Positions 11,445 through 20,000 of a DNA stretch of 43,131 bases are shown here, in pieces. Both the position numbers and the translations under genes were made by a program. The notes under the pieces are model-generated. The model searched no databases. It saw nothing but the letters and a program-made list of their open reading frames with translations, and had not been told where the DNA came from. Within the stretch, counting starts at the first letter, position 1. Each line of letters starts with the position of its first letter. The stretch is from positions 1-43,131 of the forward strand of contig JAKSTM010000013.1 of NCBI GenBank assembly GCA_024402565.1. Reading direction: 5' to 3'. The DNA is from Treponema sp. (GTDB taxonomy: Bacteria; Spirochaetota; Spirochaetia; Treponematales; Treponemataceae).

Positions 11445-11870
11445 TTATTTTTTTTGTTCATTCCCTTTTGGCATTTCTTTTGAACAAGAAACTGAAGAAC
11501 GCTTCCAAAGTTTATGTATATTGCAATATTCATAAGCGGCATTCACATGCTCGCCTGTCATTACCGCAAACTCCACCTGCGGTGCATTTCCCGGTTTTAG
11601 CCATTTTTGCTGAATTCCTTTGTCCGTTTGCAGCAAAATCCATTCAATATAGTGATCCGCCTGAGAAGGATGTAATCTGCTTCCAACAGTCACAGTTACA
11701 GTATTTCCATTTATTTTAATAACAGGAACATGAGATTCAGTCATTTCGTCTGAAACGCCTGGTACCAGTTCCTCCATCTTTTCACCGCAGCACACTGTAG
11801 GAACTCCCGAATCCTTAACAATGGCAACGATTTTTCCGCAGTGTTTACAATGATAAAATTTTAACTGCAT
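11445..11870 (-). CDS. dfx: Desulfoferrodoxin / superoxide reductase
   Basis: This enzyme reduces superoxide to hydrogen peroxide without making oxygen, typical of anaerobes. The 141 residues carry both iron centres. The desulforedoxin-like N-terminus has HCKHCG and VCCGEKM, giving the four Cys ligands of centre I. The catalytic domain has ESHVPVI, RLHPSQADHYIEWI and the C-terminal CNIHKLWK, giving the His4-Cys site of centre II. The conserved Glu and Lys near the site appear as TESH and KWLKPG. The last 15 or so residues are a poorly conserved basic tail. The ATG has AAGGAG at good spacing. It is the first gene of a unit with ferritin. Confidence 0.95.
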   Translation of the reverse strand: MQLKFYHCKHCGKIVAIVKDSGVPTVCCGEKMEELVPGVSDEMTESHVPVIKINGNTVTVTVGSRLHPSQADHYIEWILLQTDKGIQQKWLKPGNAPQVEFAVMTGEHVNAAYEYCNIHKLWKRSSVSCSKEMPKGNEQKK

Positions 11871-11987
11871 ACAATCTCCTTAACCGTTTCTTGCCAGATA
11901 TTTTTCTGCCGAACGGTCAATTCAAACATAAAGGAGGACAAATAAATTTGGAAATGATTTCAATCGTAAACGGTCACCAGAAAATCA

Positions 11988-12656
11988 TCAAAGCTTTTTC
12001 TGTTCTTTTTCCGCCCTGTATTTTTCCAGGAGTTCATCACGGGTTTTGCATCCGTTTCTTTCACGAGCCGCTTTCAGTTTTCTATAAATTGTATTCTCAG
12101 AAAATCCTTCCACTTCTTTCTGATACACTTTTCCTTCAAGAAGTTGATCAAGAATTTTTCTTTCATCTTCATATAAGATTACTTTTTTACGTTCATAATT
12201 ATTATCCAGCACATACAGAACGCATAATACAAACCAAAGCCCACGAACAACATGAATCAAAAAACAAAGTGTTGTTTCTTCATTCAAAGCAAATGCAACA
12301 CCCGCAGCAGCGAAATACACTGCCAGTGCAATCCACTTCCATTTAGGTCTCAGACCTATGACAATGCAGACAATAAAAAGAGGAGTAAAATTATTAAGAA
12401 GTAAAGTTTTTTCAAATGCCGTCAAAAACACAAGAACAATTCCGTAAATAAAATAATAAAACGGAAAACATTTTCGACGGAAAATAATTGCAAAAGGAAT
12501 GTAAAGAAAATTCATTCCGATTACAATCCAAGTGCCTAAAAGAAATCCAGACTGTAATCCTTTCAAAAAATACAAAGCAGAAATTACAAACGAAAAAAAT
12601 GAAGAAAGAATTACAAAATGATTTGATACTAATTTTTTTACAGAAATATCCTTCAT
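11988..12656 (-). CDS. Membrane-anchored LuxR-like HTH protein
   Basis: About six hydrophobic helices fill residues 12-150 of this 222-residue protein. A short linker (LDNNYERKKVILYEDE) and a cytoplasmic C-terminal domain follow. That domain reads DERKILDQLLEGKVYQKEVEGFSENTIYRKLKAARERNGCKTRDELLEKY. Its pattern (IL..L..G..., then a turn before S-x-N-T-I, then LK.ARE..G...R.EL) matches the LuxR-type helix-turn-helix. It is probably a one-component membrane sensor-regulator. No known family symbol applies. The ATG has GAGGTGAG upstream. It is transcribed divergently from ybaK and points at the dfx-ftn unit with 117 bp between them, where no clear terminator is seen. Confidence 0.72.
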   Translation of the reverse strand: MKDISVKKLVSNHFVILSSFFSFVISALYFLKGLQSGFLLGTWIVIGMNFLYIPFAIIFRRKCFPFYYFIYGIVLVFLTAFEKTLLLNNFTPLFIVCIVIGLRPKWKWIALAVYFAAAGVAFALNEETTLCFLIHVVRGLWFVLCVLYVLDNNYERKKVILYEDERKILDQLLEGKVYQKEVEGFSENTIYRKLKAARERNGCKTRDELLEKYRAEKEQKKL

Positions 12657-12718
12657 AAACTCACCTCATGAATATTGTAATACTAATTCAAAAGAGTGGT
12701 TACTGTTTTTGTTATGCG

Positions 12719-12727
12719 TGATATATT
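12719..12727 (+). promoter_or_regulatory. Extended -10 promoter of ybaK, possibly leaderless
   Basis: TGATATATT ends at 12727 and the ATG is at 12734. Initiation about seven bases after the -10 would fall on or next to the start codon. No Shine-Dalgarno precedes the ATG. A weak -35 (TTACTG) lies 16 bp upstream. Confidence 0.55.
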
Positions 12728-12733
12728 TTACAC

Positions 12734-13234
12734 ATGGCAAAAGATTCAAAACAGATTAAGACAAATGCAATGCGCATCCTGGACGGACTAGAAATTCCTT
12801 ATGAAGTTTTCACATATGATGATGACGGAGAACACGAACTTTCAAGGGGAGCAGCCAATGACACAGCGACAAAACTCGGCATTGATCCTGAAACCGTTTA
12901 CAAAACAATCGTAATGCGAACTGATACAAAAGAAATTTGTGTATTCTGTCAAAGTGCAGTAAATGAAATCAATTTGAAAAAAGCACGAAATGTGGCAGGG
13001 TGTAAAGAAATAGGTCCTGTAAAGCCAGAAGAATTAATGGCACTTACAGGATATATTCGTGGCGGTTGTTCACCATTAGGCATGAAACGAAAGTTCAGAA
13101 CATTTATAGATGAAATGGTTCAGCTTTGTGACAAAGTCCACATTTCCGGCGGACAACGCGGCGTACAAATTGCCTTAAATCCAATGGATTTAGTAAAAGC
13201 AACCGACGCCGTTCTTATCGATTTAGCTCTTTAA
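12734..13234 (+). CDS. ybaK: YbaK/EbsC-type aminoacyl-tRNA deacylase
   Basis: This enzyme removes mischarged Cys from tRNA(Pro). The 166 residues cover the whole single-domain fold. Recognisable segments are LEIPYEVFTYDDDGE, the conserved Lys in ETVYKTIVMR, and the signature GYIRGGCSPLGMKRKFRTFID, followed by ISGGQRGVQIALNPMDLV. Length and motifs are those of stand-alone YbaK. There is no Shine-Dalgarno; the gene may be leaderless. Its 3' end overlaps the convergent DUF5718-type gene by 4 bp, so no terminator fits between them. Confidence 0.92.
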   Translation: MAKDSKQIKTNAMRILDGLEIPYEVFTYDDDGEHELSRGAANDTATKLGIDPETVYKTIVMRTDTKEICVFCQSAVNEINLKKARNVAGCKEIGPVKPEELMALTGYIRGGCSPLGMKRKFRTFIDEMVQLCDKVHISGGQRGVQIALNPMDLVKATDAVLIDLAL

Positions 13235-14079
13235 ACTTCTATCACCTGGTCCAGAACGGAAACCATGGAATCATCATATTCCTGATTAGCGACCATGCGG
13301 CTAATGGCGGCATGGTCATATTTATTTTCAGGGTACACAACTACAACTGCACGATCCCCTTTTGCCAAGAAATTATGTTCTCCAAAATCGGTGTAACGAG
13401 TTGCACCGATTGAAACCATAACCTGAGATGGTTTTCCACTTTCCAAAAGGTAAGCATGAATATTTTCTGCAGGACCTTCATCTTTCTGATTATTCAATTT
13501 ATCAACAATCCAGGAAAGAAGTTTTTCATAAATGTAGCTGTAATCACGAACTGCACTGTCTTCCCCATAATCAAAAACATTTCCATTACGAACAAGAAAA
13601 CTTGCAATTCGATAATTATCCAAAAGTCCGCCCGATGTAAATCCATTAGGAATTTCGATCTGGTTTTCTGAAAGCCCCTTACTTGCTGGTCCCCAGTTTT
13701 TTTTCTGACTGATTTTTTTTGCGCCTTCTTTTCTAATCGAACAATCGTTTGATGCAGCAAATGTCTTTGGAATGATTTTTGTAATTACGTCGCCTTCCCA
13801 AAACATATCGCAAAGAATTGCACATTCCGGCTCAATCTGTAGCTTTTCTTCGCCTTCTGGAAAAATAATTTTTCCCGGCGTAAAAGGGAAAACGTGTAAA
13901 AAATCCGGAGTAATAGAACTATTTAATTTTGGCAAGAAAGTTGGAAACAAAGCTTTTGGTGCATTTGCTTCAGCAGTTTTTATATTTGTAAAATCACGGG
14001 CTTCTCCAGCCTGTTCCAAATGTCCTGTAAAGTTTCCTGCTACTCCAAAAGAAGGAATTGTTTTTGTTTTAAAATCCAT
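13231..14079 (-). CDS. DUF5718-type protein, fumarylacetoacetase-like
   Basis: The 282 residues begin IPSFGVAGNFTGHLEQAGEARDF and contain QIEPECAILCDM, SNDCSIRKEGAKKISQKKNWG, YSYIYEKLLSWIVDKLNNQ and SIGATRYTDFGEHNFL. I recognise this set as the DUF5718 family, which appears related to fumarylacetoacetate hydrolase-like enzymes; its reaction is not known. No signal peptide or membrane segment is present. GGAT precedes the ATG by about nine bases. It lies 48 bp downstream of the threonine aldolase-like gene, at the end of the long minus-strand run. Confidence 0.65.
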   Translation of the reverse strand: MDFKTKTIPSFGVAGNFTGHLEQAGEARDFTNIKTAEANAPKALFPTFLPKLNSSITPDFLHVFPFTPGKIIFPEGEEKLQIEPECAILCDMFWEGDVITKIIPKTFAASNDCSIRKEGAKKISQKKNWGPASKGLSENQIEIPNGFTSGGLLDNYRIASFLVRNGNVFDYGEDSAVRDYSYIYEKLLSWIVDKLNNQKDEGPAENIHAYLLESGKPSQVMVSIGATRYTDFGEHNFLAKGDRAVVVVYPENKYDHAAISRMVANQEYDDSMVSVLDQVIEV

Positions 14080-14127
14080 AAAAATATCCTTTGCTTAATA
14101 ATATTTAGTCCATCAAATTTTTACTGA

Positions 14128-15156
14128 TTATATTAAAGCTACCAGTTTATCAACGTCAGCTTTTGTAGTAGCCCAGCTTGTTGCAAAGCGGATTACACTG
14201 TAAGACTCATCATATTTTTCCCAAAAACTGTACACCGCTTTTTTGCCAAGGGTTTTCAATTTTTCATCAGACATTACAAAAAACTGCTGATTTGTAATTG
14301 AATCGTTATAGAACTGGACGCCTTTTTCCTTCATGCATTTCTTCAAATATTCAGCCATTTTTATGGCATTTTCCCCCAATTTGTAATACAAATCGTCAGT
14401 AAATAAAGTATCAAACTGCAATCCTAAAAGCCATCCTTTTGCAAGAAGTGCACCATGCTGTTTAATCTGTGTAAAGAAATGTGGTAAAAGACCTGGTTTT
14501 GTACAGACAACGGCTTCTCCAAACAATGCACCGCATTTTGTTCCACCAATATAGAAAACGTCACAATATTTTGCTATATCTGAAAGCTTTACATCTTTCT
14601 GGGCAGCAAGGCCATAAGCCATGCGAGCACCATCTAAATACAAAGGAATTTTGTGTTTTGTACATACATTGTGAATACATTTCAACTCTTCTTTAGTATA
14701 AACACTTCCATATTCTGTAGGATATGAAATATATACAAGACCCGGTTCAATCATATGACTGTTATTTTCATCTTTTTCAAATGTAGTCAGGAACTTGTTC
14801 AAGTCATCAGAAGACATTTTTCCGTCTGTTCCTTTTAAAGTGAATACTTTATGACCAGTGGCTTCTATAGCTCCTGCCTCATGAACCGCGATGTGGCCAG
14901 TTTCCAAAGCCACAACGCCTTGCCACGGTTTTAACAAAGATGCAATTACTGTGGCATTTGTCTGTGTTCCGCCCACAAGGAAGTTTACTTCAGCTTCGGG
15001 ACATTTACATGCCTGTCTGATTTTTTCAACGGCGCTTTTACAATATGCATCACTTCCATAACCCGGATTTTTATCAAGATTAATTTCATTAAGACGCTCT
15101 AAAATCTGTGGTGCAGCGCCTTCCATATAATCAGATTCAAAATGCAAAACTGCCAT
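14128..15156 (-). CDS. ltaE: Low-specificity threonine aldolase-type PLP enzyme
   Basis: This is a fold-type I PLP enzyme that splits L-threonine or allo-threonine into glycine and acetaldehyde. Relatives act as beta-eliminating lyases, so the exact substrate is not certain. Of 342 residues, PGYGSDAYC (31-39), VGGTQTNATVIASLL (61-75), ETGHIAVHEAGAIEATGHKV and PLYLDGARMAYGL are conserved. The PLP Lys is Lys207 in GGTKCGALFGEA. Length fits the family. The ATG has GGAG upstream. It follows the EamA transporter by 84 bp, a gap that holds an imperfect hairpin. Confidence 0.88.
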   Translation of the reverse strand: MAVLHFESDYMEGAAPQILERLNEINLDKNPGYGSDAYCKSAVEKIRQACKCPEAEVNFLVGGTQTNATVIASLLKPWQGVVALETGHIAVHEAGAIEATGHKVFTLKGTDGKMSSDDLNKFLTTFEKDENNSHMIEPGLVYISYPTEYGSVYTKEELKCIHNVCTKHKIPLYLDGARMAYGLAAQKDVKLSDIAKYCDVFYIGGTKCGALFGEAVVCTKPGLLPHFFTQIKQHGALLAKGWLLGLQFDTLFTDDLYYKLGENAIKMAEYLKKCMKEKGVQFYNDSITNQQFFVMSDEKLKTLGKKAVYSFWEKYDESYSVIRFATSWATTKADVDKLVALI

Positions 15157-15179
15157 TACTATTACTCCTAAACAGAAAA

Positions 15180-15226
15180 TGGTCCTGTAAGCTGGATGCC
15201 TTTGTCGGTCAACTGCTTACGGTCCA
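15180..15226. other. Imperfect inverted repeat between EamA and aldolase genes
   Basis: TGGTCCTGTAAGC (15180-15192) can pair with GCTTACGGTCCA (15215-15226), with one mismatch and one bulge around a 22-nt loop. It lies in the 84-bp gap. It could be an RNA-processing or weak attenuation hairpin; no T tract follows. Confidence 0.45.
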
Positions 15227-15240
15227 TTCTCCTTTTAATA

Positions 15241-16128
15241 TTATATTTCTGTCTTTTTTTCAGACCTTTTAAGATTTGTCACAACGATAGCAGATAAAAC
15301 CAGCACTACGCCTGCAGTACTCATTAAAGTTAGTGATTCACCAAAAATCAAAATTCCCATTACAGTTGCTACCACTGGCTCAATGCTTGCCACAATAGAA
15401 GCTTTTCCATTTTCCATTCCTGAAAGTCCGTAAGTATAAAAAAGGTAAGGAAGAAAACAAGTAACAATCCCGGTTCCAACAGAAACAAGAATTGCTGAAG
15501 GAGATGAAAAACAAGCTGGAAAGACGTTCCAGCCGCCAAGACACAAAGCCCCTATTGTAGACAAAAGTGTTGTGTAAAAATTGATTGTAAAACTTGAATA
15601 TCCCCGATTCAAAGCAAATCTGCTGAATATGCTGTAAAGAGCATAACAAATTCCAGATCCAAGTCCACAAAAAATTCCCATCCAGGAAAGATGACCATCT
15701 CCTGAACCAATACCAGAAACGAGACAACATCCGGCAAACGCCATGATTAATGCCGCTATTTTTGGTCCGGTGATTTTTTCCTGGAAACATGGAACTGAAA
15801 TCAAAATAACAAAACATGGTGCTGAATACAAAAGAATTGCGGCCGTAGAAAGACTCATCAATTGCATTGCTTTAAAATAACACAATGTGAAAAGCAAAAA
15901 AGAAATAAGTCCTGTTCCGATAAAACACCAGAAGTCTTTTAGTTTGATTTTAAAATCTTTCCCGCCTTTCACCAAAAGCAGAATCGTAAAACAAATCAGA
16001 GCAACAAAAGATCGTATAAAAACTACACCGATTGTTGAAAGCCCAAAAGAATCTAGCAATCGTCTAAAAACACCGGTAGTACCCCACAAGGTACCTGCAA
16101 TCAGAACAAAGAAAAAATGCTTCTTCAT
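15241..16128 (-). CDS. EamA/DMT-family transporter
   Basis: This 295-residue inner-membrane protein has ten hydrophobic helices in two homologous halves of about five each. The first starts at FFFVLIAGTLWGTTGVF and the second at SWMGIFCGLGSGICYALYSIFSRFAL, the EamA pattern. The SIEPVVATVMGILIFGESLT motif near the C-terminus is typical. Substrates in this superfamily include amino acids and other metabolites; nothing here fixes one. It starts 3 bp after the FMN enzyme gene with only a weak GGAGC upstream, so translation is probably coupled. Confidence 0.88.
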   Translation of the reverse strand: MKKHFFFVLIAGTLWGTTGVFRRLLDSFGLSTIGVVFIRSFVALICFTILLLVKGGKDFKIKLKDFWCFIGTGLISFLLFTLCYFKAMQLMSLSTAAILLYSAPCFVILISVPCFQEKITGPKIAALIMAFAGCCLVSGIGSGDGHLSWMGIFCGLGSGICYALYSIFSRFALNRGYSSFTINFYTTLLSTIGALCLGGWNVFPACFSSPSAILVSVGTGIVTCFLPYLFYTYGLSGMENGKASIVASIEPVVATVMGILIFGESLTLMSTAGVVLVLSAIVVTNLKRSEKKTEI

Positions 16129-16131
16129 GTT

Positions 16132-17004
16132 TTAGCTGCTCCAGATTACACTGTCATTAATTTCCTCAAGTTTTGAAAAACCTGTTCGGCTCATTACACC
16201 TTTTAATTCGTTTGTAATTGAAGTCATTTTTTCTGCTACGCCATTTTCGCCTTTTTCTTTTAATGGTGGCATAATGGCACGACCAACACAAACAGCATCA
16301 GCCCCAACAGCCAATGCTTTAAATGCATCCATTCCACTTTCAATACAACAGTCTACAAAAATAGTCAGCTTTCCACCCACTGCTTCCACGATTTCAGGAA
16401 GAATCATAAGTGGCGGAACACAACTACCCATAATTCCATGATGATGAGAAACGATGATTCCAGCGGCGCCCATTTCTACAGCAAGCTTTGCATCCTGAAC
16501 GCTTAGAACACCTTTTACCACAAACGGAAGTTTTGTTGACTGAACAAAAGACTTCATTTCATCAAAAGATTTTGATTTCATTGGCAGACCACAAACCACA
16601 TCATATTCGCCATCTGCACGGAACGCATGGTCAATATCCATACCAACGCCAAAAGCGCCTGCATCTTCTGCGTCGCGGATTTCCTGAAGAACAGTTTCAT
16701 TTTTTTCATGCGGCTTTATTATTTTGATGACTTTTGCGCCTGTAGCACACATATCAACAATTTCCTGCTTTTCCCCCATTCCGCTGAAACATAATGCACC
16801 TGCCATTTTTGCACCAAGCGCCATTTTTGCCATTCCGTTTTCACACTGATTGTTCATGTGCGAAAGAGCGGCTGTTGCTACGGGAGTTTCAAATTCCTGC
16901 CCGAACAGAGTGATTTTTGTATCTGCCTTTACGCTTCCGATATGCCTCATTTCTAAAAGAAGACTTTCAAAATATTTTCTTGTAATTTCATTTGAATCTG
17001 CCAT
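16132..17004 (-). CDS. FMN-dependent alpha-hydroxy-acid oxidoreductase-like protein
   Basis: The 290-residue TIM barrel follows the lactate oxidase / glycolate oxidase layout. FETPVATAALSHMNN is the FMN-binding N-terminal strand. VVKGVLSVQDAKLAVEMGAAGIIVSHHHG carries the active-site Lys and His, with SHHHG where most members have SNHGG. IFVDCCIESGMDAFKALAVGADAVCVGRAIM is the FMN phosphate site. It is shorter than typical family members (about 350 residues), missing some of the N-terminal region. The oxidised substrate and the electron acceptor are unknown. A strong AGGAGG precedes the ATG. The stop of the giant lipoprotein gene lies 28 bp upstream, with no terminator between. Confidence 0.82.
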   Translation of the reverse strand: MADSNEITRKYFESLLLEMRHIGSVKADTKITLFGQEFETPVATAALSHMNNQCENGMAKMALGAKMAGALCFSGMGEKQEIVDMCATGAKVIKIIKPHEKNETVLQEIRDAEDAGAFGVGMDIDHAFRADGEYDVVCGLPMKSKSFDEMKSFVQSTKLPFVVKGVLSVQDAKLAVEMGAAGIIVSHHHGIMGSCVPPLMILPEIVEAVGGKLTIFVDCCIESGMDAFKALAVGADAVCVGRAIMPPLKEKGENGVAEKMTSITNELKGVMSRTGFSKLEEINDSVIWSS

Positions 17005-17032
17005 AGATTCCTCCTGATTTGTTTCTAGATCT

Positions 17033-20000
17033 TTATCGCTTCATTGCGGTTTCAATATAACCGACACCAGCATCTTTTATTGCGTAACCAACTACATATT
17101 CTGTAATACCGTTACCATATACTTTCTGGCTTTGACTACTATCATAAGCGGTACTTGTTCCATTTGGAGCAACTGTACTAGCGCGTCTTACACCTGCCGT
17201 TTTCCATACACCAACATTAACATTATCATTCTGTGTACTAGAAACTGTAGGTACAAGGGAAACTTCCCAAGTTCCAGAAAATAATGTTGAAGATAAATCA
17301 GCGCCATCTGTTAATGTTGTCTTAATTGTTGCATCAGAAGTTTTATCAATACCATTTGGTAAGTAAGCCAGTTTTGGAAGATTTGATAAACCTTCTGAGA
17401 AATAACTGATGTAAGGTACTACATAACTCTTTTCAGTACTATTTACAGTCTTATTTATTACCGCTGTATCAATTGCAATCTTCTTACCTACCTGAGAATA
17501 ACTATCAATTGTTCTTGTATAAACCGTAGCACTATCTGCAGATGGCATATATGCATAAATCAAATCGGCATTTGTCTGTTCATAAACAGCGATATGAATT
17601 CCTCCTAATGGGTCGACTTTTATTACACAGTCCTGAAGAAGTTTTCCAGTAATTATTTCTTTTGGAACAGACCAAAGAACATTATTTCCAGATTTTACAC
17701 CTGCCGAAGATGCATCTCTGTTATCAGAATCTGCCTTATTGTCAATTCCGATGTTTGTTCGATACATATACATTAACTTCTGATTAACATCATCATACCA
17801 AACCATAACAACCTTATCGGCTGCAACAGAATTTCCTGGTACTACATCAAGACAATAGTATTCACTTGCATTATTTCCTGTTGAATAAGCTAAGTCACCA
17901 GCGTTTTTCCCGTTTGGAATTGTAATATCTGTACTATAAGTATCCCTATTACTTCTATCCTTACCCGTAAATACGCTCTGATAATAATAATCTCCTGCTA
18001 CTAATGCATAGTAATCTCTAGAAGCTTCAAATGTTCGGTGGTTATTATAATTATTACCTGATTCATTAGTATCTGTTTCGATTCCAGTATTAGCCGTTCC
18101 GCTATTTGTAGCACTATGAACCTGAGCCAAAGATTTAGAATCATTCAACAAACCATATTGAGTATAGGTTGTATTGCCTCCTGTAGTAGTTGCTCTGGCT
18201 GTTGTTGCATTATTTACAGTTCCATAGCGGAAGCGAATCTGCTGATGATATGAGTCATAATACATTGTATAAACTGTTGGCACATTATTATGAGTTGCAA
18301 CAGCTATAGAAGGAGTAGCAAATCTGTCTACAGTAATTTTACCTACGTCACCTGTAACATTATTCAAAACCCCTTTTATATATACACCGTTAGGAATACC
18401 CACAGATTCAAGTGCAATAGAATAACGTTTATCCCAATGTCTTACACCTTTTGAACTACCGTCGTTATTTTCAAACCAACGGCTATTAATATATGTCATA
18501 CGACCAGTAACACCTGTTCCCATCTGGGCATCAAGTCCTACTGAAATTGTATGAGCATACCCTTGTGAATCGTAAGCAAAGTTTGTTCCATTGTAGTCTT
18601 TGTTATTCTTCTGGAACCAACGGTATGAATAATCATTTGTTGGGAAGCTGATTGAATCTCCTGCATTTGCAAATCCGAAACCAATCTGATCATTACTTGG
18701 ATTAATATGCATTACTGGATATTTCAATGAGCCATGGGCTGTAGCTGCATGAGGTGTAATTTCCCAAATATCAAAATATACATCATCTGTAAGCTGATTA
18801 TTTGAAATATTATTTGGCATACGGTTATATGCATATGTTATCATATCGTTATAAGAACTTTCTGAAGAAATATCTCTTGTAGCAGTCTTATAAGAACCGC
18901 AGGCGTTATTATTATTTACGTTATTGATTGATTTTACACCATTTACAGAAACTGTAATATTTCCTGAGCGCAAAGAACTTATACTTGTAAGTGGTAAATA
19001 AGATCCATTTGTATCAGAAGCTTTTGCTCCTACAGTTGCTGTATTTGCAGTAGTCTGACTGTCTGCAACATAATAAGTAGCTTTTACTTCAGCGCTAGCA
19101 TCTGCCGCTACATTTGCCAGATTAAATCCATACAGCTTAATAGCGGTTTCATTATTTCTTACAGTGTATTTTCCTGTTGAAGTTCTTGAATAAGATCCTT
19201 TTATAGACATATCTTTTCCAGAAAGATATGTACTTACACTTGTAATATAAGGCACTACATCCACCACATAAACGCTCTTGTTCTTTACTCTATCCAGTTC
19301 AACGCCAGTAAGGGTTCCTTCCTCTGCTGCGGTTGAAGCTGTTTCAATTGAACTGTTACTACCATTATTGTTATCTGTACTGTTATCTTCTGCCACAACC
19401 TTCAAACTCTGATTCAGAGCAGCGACATTTCTAGTAAATTGTTCTGTATCGATTGCAAATTCCCAGGCAACTTTATGTCCATTCTGACCAAAGTATGCGT
19501 CTGCAGAAGAGAAGTTCTTACGCTTTGCAACATCCGCTGCAGCCGGAGATGTAGCATTAATTTCATTATAAACTTCCAAATGCCAGTGATCAGAATCCAT
19601 GGAATTGTCTCCACCATAAACAGCCCAAGTGTTAGTTGAACTATCGTAACGGGCATTAATCTGATTCTGTGTTGTTCCATATGAGAATGTAAGTTTTTTC
19701 AATCCAACATTATCATAAGCAGTTCCACGGAATACAATCTTTCCGGAAACTTTTGGAGCCCCATCAGTATAATCGCTTCCCCAAGTTCCGTTAGACAAAT
19801 CGCCTTCCACTTCAATGTGTCCGTTTGTTGTTTTATTTTCGTAAAGCGAGTTGTCATCTTTATCTACCCACTTAAACGGTTTAATTACAACTTTTGGAGC
19901 TACCTTATCTACCATTTCATATTTCATATTCTTCAGGTAGAGAACCGCATTCTGAGAAGTCTGTCCTTGAATAGTTTCTTCTGTGTTATCCCAGAAAGTA

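Noticed and set aside
11891..12346. Plus-strand frame with AAAGGAGG upstream
   Set aside because: The product is antisense to the membrane LuxR-like gene and shows no protein-like pattern; the purine-rich string seems accidental.
15157..15240. Riboswitch or T-box before the threonine aldolase-like gene
   Set aside because: Only 84 bp with one imperfect hairpin; no T-box or known riboswitch core is visible.
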